A stretch of DNA of 64,000 bases, from NCBI RefSeq assembly GCF_024267675.1, contig NZ_JALDYX010000001.1, positions 124,001 through 188,000 on the forward strand, written 5' to 3'. Numbering within the stretch: position 1 is the first letter of the stretch; the number at the start of each line of letters is the position of its first letter. Below the pieces are notes generated by a model. That model searched no databases. It saw nothing but the letters and a program-made list of their open reading frames with translations, and was not told where the DNA came from. The DNA is from Marinobacterium sedimentorum (GTDB lineage Bacteria; Pseudomonadota; Gammaproteobacteria; Pseudomonadales; Balneatricaceae). This document shows, piece by piece, positions 63,301-64,000 of the stretch. The translations under genes and the position numbers were made by a program.

Positions 63301-63603
63301 TCAGAAATCAACCAGCTCGCCCGAGCGGGCATTGATATGCAACATGCGCACCACACCGTCGGGACCGGCCACTTCGAGTTCATAGATATAGACAGTGTCG
63401 GTCTGCAGCAGCACGCTGTCGAGCAGCTGACCACCCGACAACTGTTCGACCCGCTCCATCAGATCCATCATCGAGAGAATTTCACCGGCTTCCACCAGCT
63501 TGCGGCAGGCCTCCACATCCAGCCGCAGGGGCTGCAGGGCGCTGGCACTGAGCGTGGCACTGAGCAGCAATGCCGCGAAAAACAGCAATTGAGGTTTCTT
63601 CAT
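63301..63603 (-). CDS. PepSY-domain periplasmic protein
   Basis: The 100-residue protein has a signal peptide (LLFFAALLLSATLSASA) and one PepSY domain (residues about 28-98, ending YELEVAGPDGVVRMLHINAR followed by SGELVDF). PepSY proteins often modulate enzymes or sense envelope state. First gene of the PepSY-regulator-kinase group. The 256 bases before it hold no gene I can support. Confidence 0.85.
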   Translation of the reverse strand: MKKPQLLFFAALLLSATLSASALQPLRLDVEACRKLVEAGEILSMMDLMERVEQLSGGQLLDSVLLQTDTVYIYELEVAGPDGVVRMLHINARSGELVDF

Positions 63604-63859
63604 GGGCCCTCCGATCGACGCGCTGATACCGGGCTAGATCGCTCAGGTCAGGCCGCTCTTGTTCAGCCTGCAGACTACGTTGCCTGTCTGAAACAAGACT
63701 GAATCCGGGATCTGTGCACCGTCGCGCCCCCGTCAAAAAGCGCTAGGCCCGCCTGGACAACTCCGAAAAAACTTACCGCAAACACTCTGTCACTGACAAA
63801 AAAACCACCTTGCGCCCCGCATCGGTTGGCGCCGGTCTGCTTAACACTCAAATCGCGCT

Positions 63860-64000
63860 TTAAGCACCACAGCACTTTTTATACTTGATGCCGCTACCGC
63901 ACGAGCAGGGATCATTGCGGTTGGGCTTGCTCTCCAGGCTCACAGTTTTCGGCGTATTAATCATGCTCAGCAAATCTGTAATATTTTCATCGACCTGCGC
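63860..64000 (-). CDS. SEC-C motif protein, C-terminal fragment
   Basis: The last 46 codons of a gene that starts beyond the window. The end [20 protein letters not shown] is the SEC-C zinc motif found at the C-terminus of SecA and of small proteins such as the PBPRA1643 family. The segment before it ([18 protein letters not shown]) fits the latter. The stop is TAA at 63860-63862. Confidence 0.8.
   Translation of the reverse strand, partial: AQVDENITDLLSMINTPKTVSLESKPNRNDPCSCGSGIKYKKCCGA

Overview
The window looks like chromosome of a marine, sodium-dependent gammaproteobacterium, probably from the Oceanospirillales/Marinobacterium neighbourhood. This is inferred from a tmRNA tag reading ANDDNYALAA, a PomAB-type sodium flagellar stator, the large NAD-dependent glutamate dehydrogenase, BamE/RatA/RnfH next to smpB-ssrA, and a glucosylglycerate (compatible solute) operon. 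No species can be named from the sequence alone.

Layout. 1-6800: end of a biotin carboxylase gene, oadA, an EamA exporter, marC, a NIF3-like gene, dapB and cysE, with three copies of a 169-bp CTAG-ended repeat between them. 6845-10775: the grpE-dnaK-dnaJ chaperone group with two readable heat-shock promoters. 10839-16462: LexA-controlled recN, fur, bamE, rnfH, ratA, a sodium symporter and smpB. 16558-16916: ssrA (tmRNA).

16891-31695: a 14.8-kb filamentous prophage (inovirus, Pf-like gene order) integrated in the 3' end of ssrA between 31-bp direct repeats. Its core on the minus strand reads, from right to left, zinc-ribbon protein, ssDNA-binding protein, small membrane protein, major coat protein, a 24-codon membrane peptide, attachment protein, minor coat protein, Zot assembly ATPase, replication initiator and integrase. 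An immunity region with a repressor gene, a divergent excisionase-like gene and operator repeats lies at 26869-27468. The right arm carries AT-rich cargo: a duplicated membrane/coiled-coil gene with a duplicated 70-bp leader, an ASCH-protein plus P-loop kinase pair, and a membrane-anchored protein plus GNAT acetyltransferase pair. I regard these as the best candidates for undescribed phage-encoded (superinfection or defence) systems. The left end holds a decayed second integrase and a broken IS200-like transposase.

31919-45592: glutamate and histidine catabolism. hutI-hutG-hutU and gdhB are read leftwards, so histidine can be broken down to glutamate and then 2-oxoglutarate, although hutH is not in the window. 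hutC lies apart, divergent from a YjiH-family transporter, with TGTA-N2-TACA operators in front of hutI, the transporter and hutC. 45940-49763: glucosylglycerate phosphatase, synthase and phosphorylase. 49889-55479: MFS exporter/LysR pair, outer-membrane protein, the PA2779/PA2778-type pair and cytochrome c5. 55572-64000: motor proteins, xseB-ispA-dxs, ribA, a PhoQ/PhoP-like two-component system with a PepSY protein, and the end of a SEC-C protein.
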